In this document: piece by piece, positions 22,018 to 32,818 of the stretch
Numbering within the stretch: the stretch's first letter is position 1
Layout of the letters: each line of letters opens with the position of its first letter
Assembly: GCF_000372725.1 (NCBI RefSeq)
Contig: NW_005196756.1
Span: 1,396,758 to 1,460,757, forward strand
Direction of reading: 5' to 3'
From: Emiliania huxleyi CCMP1516
Lineage: Eukaryota; Haptophyta; Isochrysidales; Noelaerhabdaceae
Length of the DNA: 64,000 bases
The notes under the pieces: generated by a model
Database searches by the model: none
What the model saw: only the letters and a program-made list of their open reading frames with translations
What the model was told of the DNA's origin: nothing
Translations under genes and position numbers: made by a program

Positions 22018-24859
22018 ATGCACACCATGAACGTGCTCCTACTCCCTCTCGCGACACTGCCAATCGTCGCCCGTCGCGCTGCGGACATCGTTCTGGTCAA
22101 GGTTCACGTCCAAGGTCAGCCGGTTCGGACGCTGCAGCGGCCAGCGGCGGAAGCTGTCTCGCGCTCTCTTGGCCGCGTCGGACGGGCTCTCGCACCGCAG
22201 GGCTCAAAGAACGCCGAGCGCTGCATGCTATTTGATGCAGGCGGGCTTGAGCTGCATCCGGCAACGAATGCGCTGCACGCGTGGTCGACGGCGGCGCACC
22301 TTCAGGTGGGCGGCATGTCGCTTGACGTGGTTTGGGAACCTGCAGAGGTCGCATCCTTGGTGCTGCCGGCGGTGGTGCCGTTCGTAGGCGTGCCATTGAC
22401 GCCGGTGATCAAGACGCTTGGCTGCGCCGCGGAAGAGTGCCGTTGGGTGTGGGAAGGGCTCCCTACCGATACGGCGAGCGGAAGCCGAGACGGTGAGTGG
22501 CAGCCTCTGGGGTTCGGGAGGACGTACACGCCGTCCGACGCGGACCTTGGGTCGCGGCTTCGCGTGCGCGCGGCGCCGCCGGCCACAAGCCGTGCCCTCG
22601 CCGCGCTCCCGCTACTCGCATGCGTCGCTGAGGCCGCAGCAGCAGTGGAGGCGCCTCCGGCTCGGCCGCTGCTCGTACGGCGCCTCGGCGCTCTGAGGCG
22701 GGCTGCGGCGGCGGGGCGTGGCGGCAGCGGCGCCGGCATCCTCCGCGTGCTCTCGTACAACATTCTCGCCGACTGCTACTCGCGGCACTGGGGCGCCGCC
22801 GGCGGCCTCCACTCCTACTGCAGCCCGCGGCTGACGCGTCCGGCGCACCGCATGCCGCGACTGCTCGCCGAGGCGCTGCTACCTGCCGCGTAGACCGACT
22901 GCCGTGCTTCGCCTTGCAGGGCCGAGTGAGCGTGTGTCAGGTGCTCGCCTTCTCGCCCGACGTCGCGCTCCTGCAAGAGGTGCTGCTAGATAGAAACTGC
23001 AAGAGGCAGGGGAGCGTGCTGCTAGATAGAAGTTCACAACAAAAGGCGGTCGCACGATTCACACGACAGACACGGCGCAGGCGACGGCTAGGTAGAAGGG
23101 GAGCCTCCCCACATACCTCCCCCGATCTCGAGGCGTAGACGCGGAGTTCAGAGCCGTCTCTCGAGTACTCGTCAGGTGGACCGCAAGTGGTTCGAAACCT
23201 TCTGGGCGCCGTCGATGCGGCAGCTGGGCTTCTCGTGCGTGTACACCAGCAAGGCCGGCGCCACGAGCTCTGAGGGTGAGATAACAGCCGAGATACAGCC
23301 GAGGACGGCGTCGTGCGCCGACACACCACGGCCTCCTTGATGGCTGGCGCGGACGGCTCATTTGCACTCGTCCGGGCGTGCCGCGCCGCAGGCCTCGCTG
23401 CGTTTGTGCGCACCGGCGCGCTCGAGATGGTCGAGATGCGAGAGGTCTCGCTCGCAATCGGGCCGTCGGGCGCACCGGCAGCCGCCGCGCCTCTCCTCGA
23501 CTCGCACGCAGGCACCCGGGAGGGCGTGCGGCGGCTGCCCACAGTTGCCCAGCTCTTGCTCTTGCGCGAAGCAGCGCCGGGCGGCAGCGGCGGTGACGGC
23601 AGCAGCGGGAGCGGAGAACGCCGCCACGCGCTTGTGGCCAACACCCACCTCTACTTCTCCAACCCCGCGATGCACGTGCGCTTGCTTCAGACGGCGGCGT
23701 TGCTCGAAGAGATGGACTCGTGGGCTGAGCACCTCCCTGCGGCGACCCCGCGCATCGTCGCTGGGGACCTCAACGCCGACGCGAGCGACGCCGCGATCAA
23801 GCTGCTGACAACGGGGCGCGTGGAGGCGGGCGATCCAGACTGGCTGCACGGCGGATGATGCGCCCCGATGGCGGCAGAGCAGGAGGACCGGTGGGTGCAG
23901 CGTCACACGATTGGTGTCTAGGCGCGCTCAACTGGGCGCCGTCGCTCGAGCTCGAGGAGGCGGCGGGCGTCGCGGCGCGGCAAGCCGCCGCCACTCTCGG
24001 GGCAGGTTGGGACGCTGTTGGCGACGCCGAGGTCGAGGCGGCGTGGGCTCGGCTCGCCGACGGGTCGGACGACGGCGTGGGAGTGGCCGCTGGCGCGGAC
24101 GGCGCGGCTTGTCCCGACGCGACATTCGAAGTCGCGCGGCGCGTCGCACGCGAGCACCACTTGCTCCGCGTCGCCGCAACGACCCTCGCGCGGTCGCCGG
24201 ACGAGCGGACGGACGAGCAGGCAGCCGGCGGACGAGGGGCGGTCACGCGCCTCGCAGCTTCAATTTTGGACGACGCGGCCAGAGGGCGCTCCTTGTACAC
24301 CTCAAGGCCCCTCGCGGCGGCCGAGGTGCGAGCCTCCATCGGGCCGTGTGTGCGCCCAGCAGCAGCGTTTGACCCTACACTCGTGCCGCAGGTTGCGCGG
24401 CAGCTGCAGCTACCGCTTGCCGCTGTGTCCACCCCTGCCAACGACGTGCAGGCCACCTCCTGGTACACGAGAGCGCACACGCGGCTCGGCGAGCTCATGC
24501 AGCGGCTCCTCAAGGCGAAGGTGGAGCTGCGCTCGCGGGCTGCGTCCGAAGGCAGCGCGGCGGCGCTGGCTGCCGGCGAGGCTGCGGAAGTTCGTCTGTG
24601 GGCGGCACGTGCAGCGGGTGTGTGCCTCTCGCACCCGAAGCCGTTGCAGTCGGTCTACTCCCTGGATTCGCCACCGACGCATGTGGTGCCACGCTACGCC
24701 ACGTCCATAGATTGGATCTGCGTCGACGCGGAGCGGCTAGAGGTCGTCGGCGTCGCGCCACGGCCGCCGCTCCAGGAGCTGACGCGCGACGTGGCGATGC
24801 CGAGCGCTGAGTGGCCGAGCGATCACATATCGCTCGTCGCTGACCTCGCGTGGCGCTGA
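22018..24859 (+). CDS. PDE12-like 2-prime,5-prime-phosphodiesterase / deadenylase (EEP family)
   Basis: EEP-fold nucleases of the PDE12/CCR4 type remove poly(A) or 2-5A from RNA; PDE12 acts in mitochondria. An N-terminal domain of about 240 residues precedes LRVLSYNILADCYS (metal-binding Asn). LTRPAHRMPRLLAE and DVALLQEV (catalytic Glu) follow. Next come ANTHLYFSNP, GDLNADASD, ATSIDWICVD and the terminal WPSDHISLVADLAWR with the catalytic His. Exons supported are 22018-22872, 22941-22979, 23176 to about 23275, about 23300-23850 and 23901-24859. Introns 1 and 4 begin with GC. The join near 23276-23300 is unresolved. A long Ala/Arg-rich insertion at 23930-24450 is unusual. The ATG could be 22018 or 22027. 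Confidence 0.88.
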
Positions 24860-25213
24860 GAAAGGGCGAGCGCCGAGGGTCGCGGATCTTTTCTGTGACG
24901 ATATTCGATATTGGTCTCCAGTCCATGATAGTCTCCAGGACCTAGCTGTGTAGATTACTCTCGACGTATACCGCGGACGCCGTGCCTTTAGTTTATAGGG
25001 TATAGCGGCTCTACGCTTTCGTGTATAGACAGTCGCAGAGCGATAACTACAATGATCAATGTACATTAATAATAATATGACGCTGTCGCTCTAATCTTTC
25101 CCCCTGCCCCTACGCGGCTGGCTCTCCATGCCGCCATGTGCAGCGTTAATACTACTTGCGCTCCTCAGCGGATCCCCGCTTACGGTTACGCTGGATGGTT
25201 TCTAGAGCAGGCT
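24860..25213. other. Intergenic between convergent genes
   Basis: AT-richer sequence with AATAATAATATGA near 25065 may hold the 3-prime ends of both flanking genes. Nothing else is seen. Confidence 0.4.
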
Positions 25214-26098
25214 CTAGATAAAGTTGCCTTCCGCCGGCAGCGCCAGCGGCACCGGCGCGGACAGTGCCCGCAACATCTGCTCGACGCGACCCGTGATGTT
25301 GAGAGAGCCTTCTGCACAGACGTATTGGCGAGGGTGGGGATTCGGAGATTTGCCTTCACTTGATGAGGACGCGGGGCACATATGGTCAGCCGAGTCGTCA
25401 AAAGAGTGCAGATGCAGCCAGCCAACTGATCCATAGCCGCCTCTATGGAAGCACTGGAACCTCGGTGAGCGGCCATGCGCGCGCGCAAAGTCGATTGAGC
25501 CAGCCTCTAAAATGTGAGCTAGCAGCTGCGGCCGAGACGTCCCCGGTTCGATGCAATCGATGGATCGGTGCCAGACACGTGGAATACAGAGTCGGTCGCC
25601 CGCGTCCTTGATGCTTGTGAAGCAAACGAAGCTATGCACCAAGCTGACACGCGCATTGAGTAGCCCGTTCGGCGCATTGAGTAGCCCGTTCGGCAGCGCA
25701 AAGGAGACTCGACCTGCAGTGGCGGCGCAGATCGCGCCGTCCACAAAGTCGCGGACGGGGTCGATAATACCGGCATATCCGCAGAAGGTGCGGGTGGGCG
25801 GATCTAGCATGCACTGCCACGCAATGTCCCGGTCCTCTCCGCCGTCAGAGCAGTGACCCACCAGCGGGTTGCAATCTGCGGAGACGTGTCGATATGGTTT
25901 GGTGTGGACAGCACAAACCCTACCCTCTTCAGCCTCGCGGCGTTCACTGCCATCGCCTGTTGGGTTGAAATTCAGCGGCGGCGGCATTGCTGCTGTGTAT
26001 AGCAGCAGCGCTGCCCCGGAGAAGGCGGTGGCGCCGACGAGACTTGGGCGACGCCAGCCCGATTCAGACAACAGCGCGCGTCGCACATAGGCACCCAT
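25214..26098 (-). CDS. Hypothetical type II membrane protein
   Basis: The product is 294 residues from the ATG at 26098. Residues about 14-33 (PSLVGATAFSGAALLLYTAA) form a single signal anchor, with the rest predicted in the Golgi lumen or outside. The lumenal part is Cys-rich and begins VCAVHTKPYRHVSADCNPL. I do not recognise the family; an enzyme of the secretory pathway is plausible from the topology. A perfect 21-bp duplication encodes NGLLNAP/NGLLNAR in the middle. The gene is divergent from the sulfotransferase-like gene at 26349, with the (CA)n tract between them. Confidence 0.6.
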   Translation of the reverse strand: MGAYVRRALLSESGWRRPSLVGATAFSGAALLLYTAAMPPPLNFNPTGDGSERREAEEGRVCAVHTKPYRHVSADCNPLVGHCSDGGEDRDIAWQCMLDPPTRTFCGYAGIIDPVRDFVDGAICAATAGRVSFALPNGLLNAPNGLLNARVSLVHSFVCFTSIKDAGDRLCIPRVWHRSIDCIEPGTSRPQLLAHILEAGSIDFARAHGRSPRFQCFHRGGYGSVGWLHLHSFDDSADHMCPASSSSEGKSPNPHPRQYVCAEGSLNITGRVEQMLRALSAPVPLALPAEGNFI

Positions 26099-26207
26099 GA
26101 GCGCCAGCACTGCGCCCGCCAAGCAGCCGAAACCGGGGAGATCAACTTGAGAGCGATGGCAGGGAAAAAGGGTTCCTCTTTTCCGCGCCCCGCCCGCAAG
26201 GCGCGCG

Positions 26208-26330
<123 letters not shown>

Positions 26331-26348
26331 TGCGGAGACTGCACCAAT

Positions 26349-27473
26349 GTGTGCGCGGAACAAAGCGAGCGTTCAGGTCCACCGAGTCCGAGTGCGAGTC
26401 CAGGCGTGGAAGGGTTCAGTTACGTCCCAAATGACTGCCCGCTGAACTCAACAGTGCAGCTGGCCTCGGGTGGAAAAAAGGCTGAGTACTTCTTCTGCGG
26501 CACGCGCTTTGTCGCAGTTAAAAATCCCACCTGGCTCGCAAACTTCCGCGCCATCGCGGCACGGCCCGATGACGTGATTTTCGCGACGCAACCACCCGCC
26601 GGCAAAGCCAAAGAGGCTGGCTTGGGTCTCATCAAAGCTTTCACCGGCGCGCGCGAAGTGTCGGGCCACACCGAGTTTTACGACTTTGAAATGGACCCGT
26701 CAGGATCGGGTCTCAACCTCGAGGCACCAGGCCGGCGCCTGTTCGGGACCCACGTGTCGTTCGAGTGGTTGCCGACTTCAGTCCTGAGCACGCCAGCTGG
26801 TCAGTCTCCGTGCAAGGTCGTTATGTTGGTGCGCGAGCCAAAGGAGTACATAGTCGCTGCAAACGATTTCGCTGGGGGGGGCGCTGCGGGCATCGACCCG
26901 CTCTTGGAGAGGCATGTCGGCGCAGCGCTTGGCTCTGGTGACGGCGAGATGGGTGCTGGCAGCCGCGGCTTCGCGGCCTTCACGAATGGTTACTCCGCTG
27001 CACTTGGTGGCTCAGGCAACGGCGGCCCCAATGTGTTCCTGCTGAGCCAAACCCACTTGGCCAATCCATCCACAGTTGAGGCGGAGGTGGCCCGCTTGGC
27101 CGCGTTCCTTGGGATTCTGGACTACCAAGAGCAGATGTATGAAGATGCCGTCTCCAAGGCGCAGTCCAGTGCTGCCACGGCGCTGGGTAGCGTGGGCAAG
27201 ATGACCGCAGAGCAGGCTGAGACTGCGGACACCGTCTTCAATGAACCGCTTGTCGACCAGCGGGCGACGTGCTTCTACTCGAGCACAATGGCATGCGAAG
27301 GCATGTCCTTTGGCACTGCACCTCCTGGCAACACTCCTGAGGAGGAGGAGGAAGAGGAGGGGGCAGGTGCTAGCACTGGTGGTGCCCCAAGAGGTCGTGG
27401 TGGTGGTGAGGAGGAGACAGGTGGCCCCCAAGGTTCAGGTGGCGGCGGAAGCTTGGGCCGTGGCCGCGCCTAG
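26349..27473 (+). CDS. Sulfotransferase-like protein (PAPS-dependent fold)
   Basis: The frame runs 374 codons. ARPDDVIFATQPPAGKA sits where SULT enzymes have the PAPS loop, but the usual KSGTTW is replaced, so binding may be altered or lost. RRLFGTHVSFEWLP and VVMLVREPKEYIVAANDF match the later helix and the 3-prime-phosphate motif. AFLGI precedes the C-terminal region, which ends in an acidic and Gly-rich tail from about residue 330. The frame opens at a GTG after the (CA)n tract with no early ATG, so the first exon lies upstream and is not identified. The lost loop suggests a non-catalytic or divergent member. Confidence 0.62.
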   Translation: MCAEQSERSGPPSPSASPGVEGFSYVPNDCPLNSTVQLASGGKKAEYFFCGTRFVAVKNPTWLANFRAIAARPDDVIFATQPPAGKAKEAGLGLIKAFTGAREVSGHTEFYDFEMDPSGSGLNLEAPGRRLFGTHVSFEWLPTSVLSTPAGQSPCKVVMLVREPKEYIVAANDFAGGGAAGIDPLLERHVGAALGSGDGEMGAGSRGFAAFTNGYSAALGGSGNGGPNVFLLSQTHLANPSTVEAEVARLAAFLGILDYQEQMYEDAVSKAQSSAATALGSVGKMTAEQAETADTVFNEPLVDQRATCFYSSTMACEGMSFGTAPPGNTPEEEEEEEGAGASTGGAPRGRGGGEEETGGPQGSGGGGSLGRGRA

Positions 27474-27833
27474 GCGACTATAGAGTGACACCCAGCGTGG
27501 GGCAGACCTGAGCGCTAGCCAGGTGAGTTCAGGCTGACCGTGGCGCGGCCCACTCTAGGTGGTCGAGTGGCCCCCCAGAGAGCAGAGTGCCCTCCAGGCC
27601 ACTCTCACTACTCTCACACCATGACACACGAGCCACATTCCGCGGCGAGACCCTAGACGTTTTACACCCCGTGTGAACCTCAACATTTTACCATCTTCTC
27701 GCATCTCGGTCTCCAAAAAGTAACTCGCCACCAACACGCGCCAGGTCTGCTGTCTTGTTACTAGCGTGGCCCTCGAACGACATGTCAACTCAACTGAGCG
27801 GCGAACTGTGAGCGGCTAACTCTCTGTCAGCGG
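27474..27833. other. Intergenic, nothing recognised
   Basis: This separates two convergent genes. GCGGCTAACT is repeated at about 27800-27840. No RNA or protein signal is seen. Confidence 0.4.
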
Positions 27834-28990
27834 CTAACTGGTTCCTACCCCTTTTGCGCCGCCGCTCCGCTCGCGGATGAGGCCGTCGAGCCATGTGGCC
27901 ACATGCCCCTGCCCGTTCTGCCGTGCAAGGTCAGCAACCGTGCGGCCTTCTAGGTCGAGAAGGTCGAGCTGCTCGACGAGCTGTGGTCCGTCGGCGGCGA
28001 GGAGAAGCCACTCGAGTGCCTGTGTGGCGTCGAGCCCTGTCATTCATGCCTCTGGGCGGAATGGGGGGGGGGGGGGGGCGAGGGAGGGCACCTCTCTATG
28101 TCCCTTCCACGCCGCCTTGACCACCGCGCCGTGGTTTGCGTCGTTCACGTGGCCAAGGGAGAGCCTCTTTGACTGCAGCCAGCGCAGCGTCGCCACGCTG
28201 CCGGCGGCGGCCGCCCACTGCACCGCCGCGCAGCCAAACTTGTTGAGGGCGGCGATGTCGACACGCGGGTGCGAGGCCAGAAGCTCCATCGACGGCACGT
28301 CTCCTGTGAGGGCGGGCGGTGGCGGCGATGGCGGCGGGGAGAGCGGGCATGGCGGCGGTGGCGGCGAAGGAGGCGGGGAGGTGTGACGTCGATGGGGTAA
28401 CGAACGGGTGGAGAGGCACCAGAGAGCACGGCCCAATCGAAGGCGCTCGACCCGTCCTTCATGCGCAAGGTCGGGTCGGCGCCAGCCACGTCGAGCAGGT
28501 AGGCGGCAACCTCGCACTGCCCCGTCTTGCACGCCCACTGCAGCGCAGTGCGCCGGTCCTTGTTCGCCGCGTCGACGGCGACGCCAACCTCCTCGCACAG
28601 CCAGCGCACGACGGGCAAGTGCCCCCCCCCGCTCGCCCACATGAGCGCTGTGCTCCCGTGCTTGTCGGCGGCATGCGCCGGCAGCCACTCCGCGTCGGCG
28701 GCGAGGCCCCGTGCCTTTGCGAGATCCCCGACGGCGCAAGCGCCGATCCCGCCGATTGGCCTCAGCGGCATCTGCGTGTCGCGCCCGTCGCGCTCGAGAA
28801 TCGAAAGCGCCACCGCCCGACGACCCCCAGGGGAGAGGGACGCTGCCGCCGCCGATCTAGCGGCAACCTCGCCCGCCGCCGCGCACTCCCCCTCGCACCG
28901 CAAGGCGCGGGCAGAGTGGCCGCGGCGCTGCTGTCTCTCGGGGCGCGCCCACCTCTCCCCCCGCCACGAGCGGCCCTTCTCGACCAGCAT
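27834..28990 (-). CDS. Ankyrin-repeat protein
   Basis: Three exons (28990-28420, 28303-28092, 28019-27834) joined by two GT-AG introns give 322 residues. Repeats are visible as GSTALMWASGGGHLPVVRWL, RRTALQWACKTGQCEVAAYL, SSAFDWAVLSGDVPSMELL, GCAAVQWAAAAGSVATLRWL and HGAVVKAAWKGHREALEWLL. The C-terminal end is DLEGRTVADLARQNGQGHVA. These are protein-binding repeats with no enzyme domain, so the partner is unknown. The splice phases fit exactly and the start is the first ATG at 28990. It is on the same strand as the FkbH-carrier gene upstream, about 190 bases apart, but nothing shows a functional link. Confidence 0.85.
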
Positions 28991-29177
28991 ACCTGCGGTG
29001 TGAACACACCGAGGTCAGGGTGTGAATGCGGTATCGTGCAGTGTACTCATAGCACGAGCAGGGTCTGCTGCGAATACGGCGAATACGCGCTGAGAACACA
29101 AGCAGATCCAGCTGAATACGTCCCCTCTTGAGTGCTAGTCGGAATGCAGAGATGTGTACGGCGGTGGTATTCCGCTG

Positions 29178-32037
29178 CTAGGCCAGCGTGCCCATCGTCA
29201 TCGTCTCGGGCGCCTCGCCAGAGACGGCGAGGGTGAGTCCGTGCTTCGCTGCGAGCGACACCATCGCCACCGCGAGCACAGAGTCGCCGCCGAGCGCTCC
29301 AAAGGGAGACGAGTCGGAGAGAGCCGCCGCCTCGCCCTCCTCGAGGTCGAGCACGTGCTGCCACACGCCCCGCAGCAAGCTGAGCGCGTCAGCGGCGGAG
29401 GCGCCGTGCCGCGGCAGAAAGGGGAGCGGCGGCCGAGCGGCGCCACGTGCCTGCATCGCCTGCCCGACGCTCCGACTCTCGCGTGGGATCCGAGCGAGCC
29501 GCTCGGCGATGCACACCAGCGGAGCCTCGTCCGACCACTGCGCCGTGGCGCCGCTACCCCCAGGCACGCCGCCAGCGCCGCCTTCGGTGCCGTGCGCATC
29601 GGCCGCCTTCGCCGCTGCCGCCGCCGCCTCGGGATCAAAGACGAGCTCCGCGAGCGCGCGCGCCGGAAAGTCGTACCATACCTCCGGCGGCGCGCCCGCC
29701 CACGCGTCGAACGACGAGTCCGCGCTTTCCTCTGCAGCGGCGGCGGCGGCGCCTCCCTCGCGCTGCACCGCGCGCACGAGCGTCGCTCCGTCGGTGGCGT
29801 CGCGAGTCGCTTCGAGGAAGCGGCGCAGCGGCAGATTGCGGCGGCTGCCTACCACCCGGACGGCGACTCTGGGTTCGGGTACCGTGGGGGTAGGGGATGG
29901 GTTCGGGTACCGTGGGGGTGAGGTGATGGCTGCCTACCACCCCGACGGCGACGCGGGTGCACGCCGGCCGGGCGCGTGTCGCTCGCTCGCCGAGCTCGCG
30001 CAGCATTCTGTGCTCAACGCCTCTGCCGAGGACGCGGCACGACATGCAAAAGCTGAGGGCGCGGAGCGCCCCCCCGCGCCGCTCAAGCACTGCCCCTCCG
30101 ACCAGCCCATACGAGCCGTACCGGTCGGCGACGCGCACGCAAAAGGCCTCGCTGGAGGAGGCGCGGAGCAGGGCGGGCGCGGGCAGCGGACGCTTCCACG
30201 CGTTGAACTGGTTCGTGCGCTGGTGCAGCTCGATCAGCCGCTCCTCGGAGGCCTACCACACCACCCACGGGACTGAACCCACACGGGATTCGGTACTCTG
30301 GAGGTATGGTGCAGCTGCATCAGCCGCTCCTCGGAGCCGGCGCCGCCCGCCTCGTCCGCGCCGCCCGCGCCGCCCCCACCCTCCGCCCTCTCTGCTCCCC
30401 CCGCCGACAGAGCCTCCTCGACGCGGATTTCCAGCCCGAGGGAAGCGTGGTACTCTGCCAGAGACCCAGTCTGCTCGCGCAGCGCCCGCCTCTGGCCCTG
30501 TGCGAGAATGGACGAGACGCGCAGCTCCGCCGCGCCGCCCGCCGCGCCGCCCGCCACGTCGAGCCGCCAGACGTGCTCGAGCTGGGAGAGCGCCTATGGC
30601 GGCGCGCCAGGGGGCATGTTCGGCCATGCCGCCCCTCCCGCACGCCCAAAGGACTGCACTCCATGGGGGCCCCGCCTCGTCTCTCTCTTGCGGGAAGCAC
30701 CAGCAAGTGATCGAGGGCCAAGCGGCGGAGACGGCGGCAACCTCCATTGGGTTGTCGTCGACGAAGAGGCACGCCTACGCGGCCGCGCCACGCTCATGGC
30801 AACCGACTCTCGCCGCCGGTGGGTCGCCGCTGGTGCTGTCTATGCCGGCGCGGACGTGGCAGTGGGCAGGGAGGGAGACCGCTTCTCGGACCGGACGCAC
30901 ACCGGCGTGAAGGGGGCAACCGATGGGCGGGGAGGACGGCGTCACAGGGTCGCGGCGCGCGCCTCTGGCCCACACTGCAGCTCAGCACAGATTCGAGCCA
31001 CCGCGTCCCCCTTGTCTAGCACGCGCGCGATGCGGTGTGCGCTGACGTCGCACCGGCGCAGCAGCGGCGCAGACGCGTCGGGCGGCACCGCCTCTGCGCG
31101 GCCGAGGGCTTGCCACACCTGCGTTCGAAGGTCGTACCACGGTCTGACGTCAGCGCGACATCGACGCCGCCTCGGCGCGGCCGAGAGAACTGCACGCGCC
31201 TCGCCCGGCTCGTTGCGCGACGCAATGGCGAGGAGGACGCCGCGCGCGTGAAGCTGCTTGAGCCGCCGCTGCAGCGCGAGGTGGTGCGCCTCGCATACGA
31301 CTCCGCGAGGTCCCACCTGCAGCGCAAGACTCACCGGCGGCGTCTGCGCGCGCACTCCCGGCGCGGCGCGGTGTGTCGGCAGTGCGCGTGTGGCTGTGGG
31401 GATGCGGTTGCAGACGCCTCGCCTCGCCGAGGGCGTGCGACCACAGCGTGTAGTCGCAGTCGACCACCACGAGCTTCAGCGGCGGGAGCAGGGCCGGCAC
31501 CGACCCGCGAACAGCCGCAGCGCCGAGCGCGCACCACATCTGCTCCGTGTATGGCATGTGCCCGATCTCGTCGCCGAGCGCGTCATGCACGTCCGTCACA
31601 GCGTACTGCCGTGCGAGCGTGAGCGCGTCGATGATGGCCAGGCGCGGCTCGGAGGAGGCTAGAGCTTTGAGCCGTTCGGCGGCGGCAGCGAGCAGCGGAG
31701 CGTGCGCCGACGGCCGGCCCGGGCAGATGCATATCACCAGCCGGCGGACGTTAGCGAGCGCGCCGCGTACAGACACGAGGAAGGTGGACAGGTCATCCTC
31801 AAACCGATCGGCGTCGAACGGCGCGTGCCCGCGCTGCCAGTCGTCCATGCGCAGCAGGCCAACACAGCAGGCTGCACCACGGAACGCCTGAGGGCCCCGC
31901 AGCTCAAACTCCAGCTGTCCGTAGGCGGCAAAAGAGACCGATGCGTTCAGACCCGCCTGCTCGAGCCAGAACTCGGCCCACCGGCGGACCGGGTCGCAGG
32001 TGAAGGTTGAGGCGATGGCGACGAAGGGCTGCTCCAT
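29178..32037 (-). CDS. FkbH-like HAD enzyme fused to an acyl/peptidyl carrier domain
   Basis: FkbH-type enzymes load a glyceryl unit from 1,3-bisphosphoglycerate onto a carrier protein for polyketide pathways. Six exons (32037-31423, 31316-30963, 30774-30688, 30593-30351, 30252-29934, 29848-29178) give about 762 residues. VVVDCDYTLW (Asp193, Asp195) is the HAD nucleophile motif and LFVDDNPMEVAAV (from residue 326) is HAD motif IV. RLIELHQRTNQFN and FCMSCRVLGRGVEHRML are diagnostic of FkbH. The C-terminus has FGALGGDSVLAVAMV, a carrier domain with phosphopantetheine Ser about residue 729. In bacteria the carrier is usually separate, so this fusion is notable. Intron starts are GC or GA except as noted; two introns lie between direct repeats. 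The exon 4 end is the least certain boundary. Confidence 0.85.
29843..29952 (-). repeat. 25-bp direct repeats bounding an 85-bp intron
   Basis: GGCTGCCTACCAC followed by CGACGGCGAC occurs at 29843-29867 and 29928-29952 with one mismatch. The splice sites of the FkbH-carrier intron (29849-29933, GC-AG on the minus strand) fall at the same point in both copies. Inside, GGGTTCGGGTACCGTGGGGG is itself present twice (29871 and 29899). Confidence 0.9.
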
Positions 32038-32206
32038 GGTACACGGCAGAGAAGCTGGAGGCAGGTCGCTAGACTGAGATGAGATCGCCAGTGGAGTTGG
32101 GAGGCCACCGTGCACCGCGCCCAAGTGCGGAATTGGCTTTCTTTTGGCGTCGAGCAAGTCGCAAGAGGGGCGAGTATGGTAGAATTCTTTTGGCGGGCAA
32201 GTCGTG

Positions 32207-32337
32207 TCCCTGTCAGGAGAAGGAGAGCCCCACCTGTGCCCCTGATCGTCCTTCCAAAATCCTGCTCGTGCAGGTGTGGACCCTGTCCTCCTCCCCCATC
32301 CCTCGTTGGGACCGTCTCGTTTCTTTCTTTCTGACCG
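32207..32337 (+). mobile_element. 5-prime-truncated LINE 3-prime end (subfamily 2)
   Basis: This shares about 130 bases with the reverse complement of 9862-9998, including CCTGATCGTCCTTCCAAAAT and GCAGGTGTGGACCCTGTCCT. It ends in a short TTTC tail. The upstream point of similarity is GTCGTGTCCCT in both copies. It lies just upstream of the FkbH-carrier start. Confidence 0.8.
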
Positions 32338-32472
32338 CGCAAGACAAAGGGTGGCTCAGGGCTCTGCCCGCAAGGCGCCCGCGTCGCCGACGCGGTACCA
32401 TTGACTAATCCCGGAATACACACCCACACGACCAAATAGCGAACTCGCCACAGCCTGTTCCTGGCTCGTGCC

Positions 32473-32818
32473 CATCGACAGCCACCCCCTAACCCCCCTC
32501 CCCCCCCCCCTTATGTGCGCGCACTGGCGCTGCCGCTCGGGCTGCCATAAGTTGGCTAGGGTTGTATGTGCGCTGGTAACAACAGACTCGGGCATAGCCC
32601 TCGACAGCCACCCCCTAACCCCCCACCCCCCCCCCCTTTATGTGCGCGCACTGGCGCTGCCGCTCGGGCTGCCATAAGTTGGCTAGGGTTGTATGTGCGC
32701 TGGTAACAACAGACTCGGGCATAGCCCTCGACAGCCACCCCCTAACCCCCCACCCACCCCCCTTTATGTGCGCGCACTGGCGCTGCCGCTCGGGCTGCCA
32801 TAAGTTGGCTAGCACCAC
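32473..32818. repeat. Tandem repeat, about 126-bp period, three units
   Basis: Units start with TCGACAGCCACCCCCTAACC at about 32474, 32600 and 32728. They carry a C-run, then TATGTGCGCGCACTGGCGCT and AAGTTGGCTAGGGTTGTATG. The last unit is partial. Near identity suggests recent expansion. The many open frames across it are artefacts. Confidence 0.92.

Noticed and set aside
32473-32818. Possible CRISPR array
   Set aside because: The units are contiguous tandem copies of about 126 bp without short repeat/variable spacer structure, and the genome is eukaryotic.
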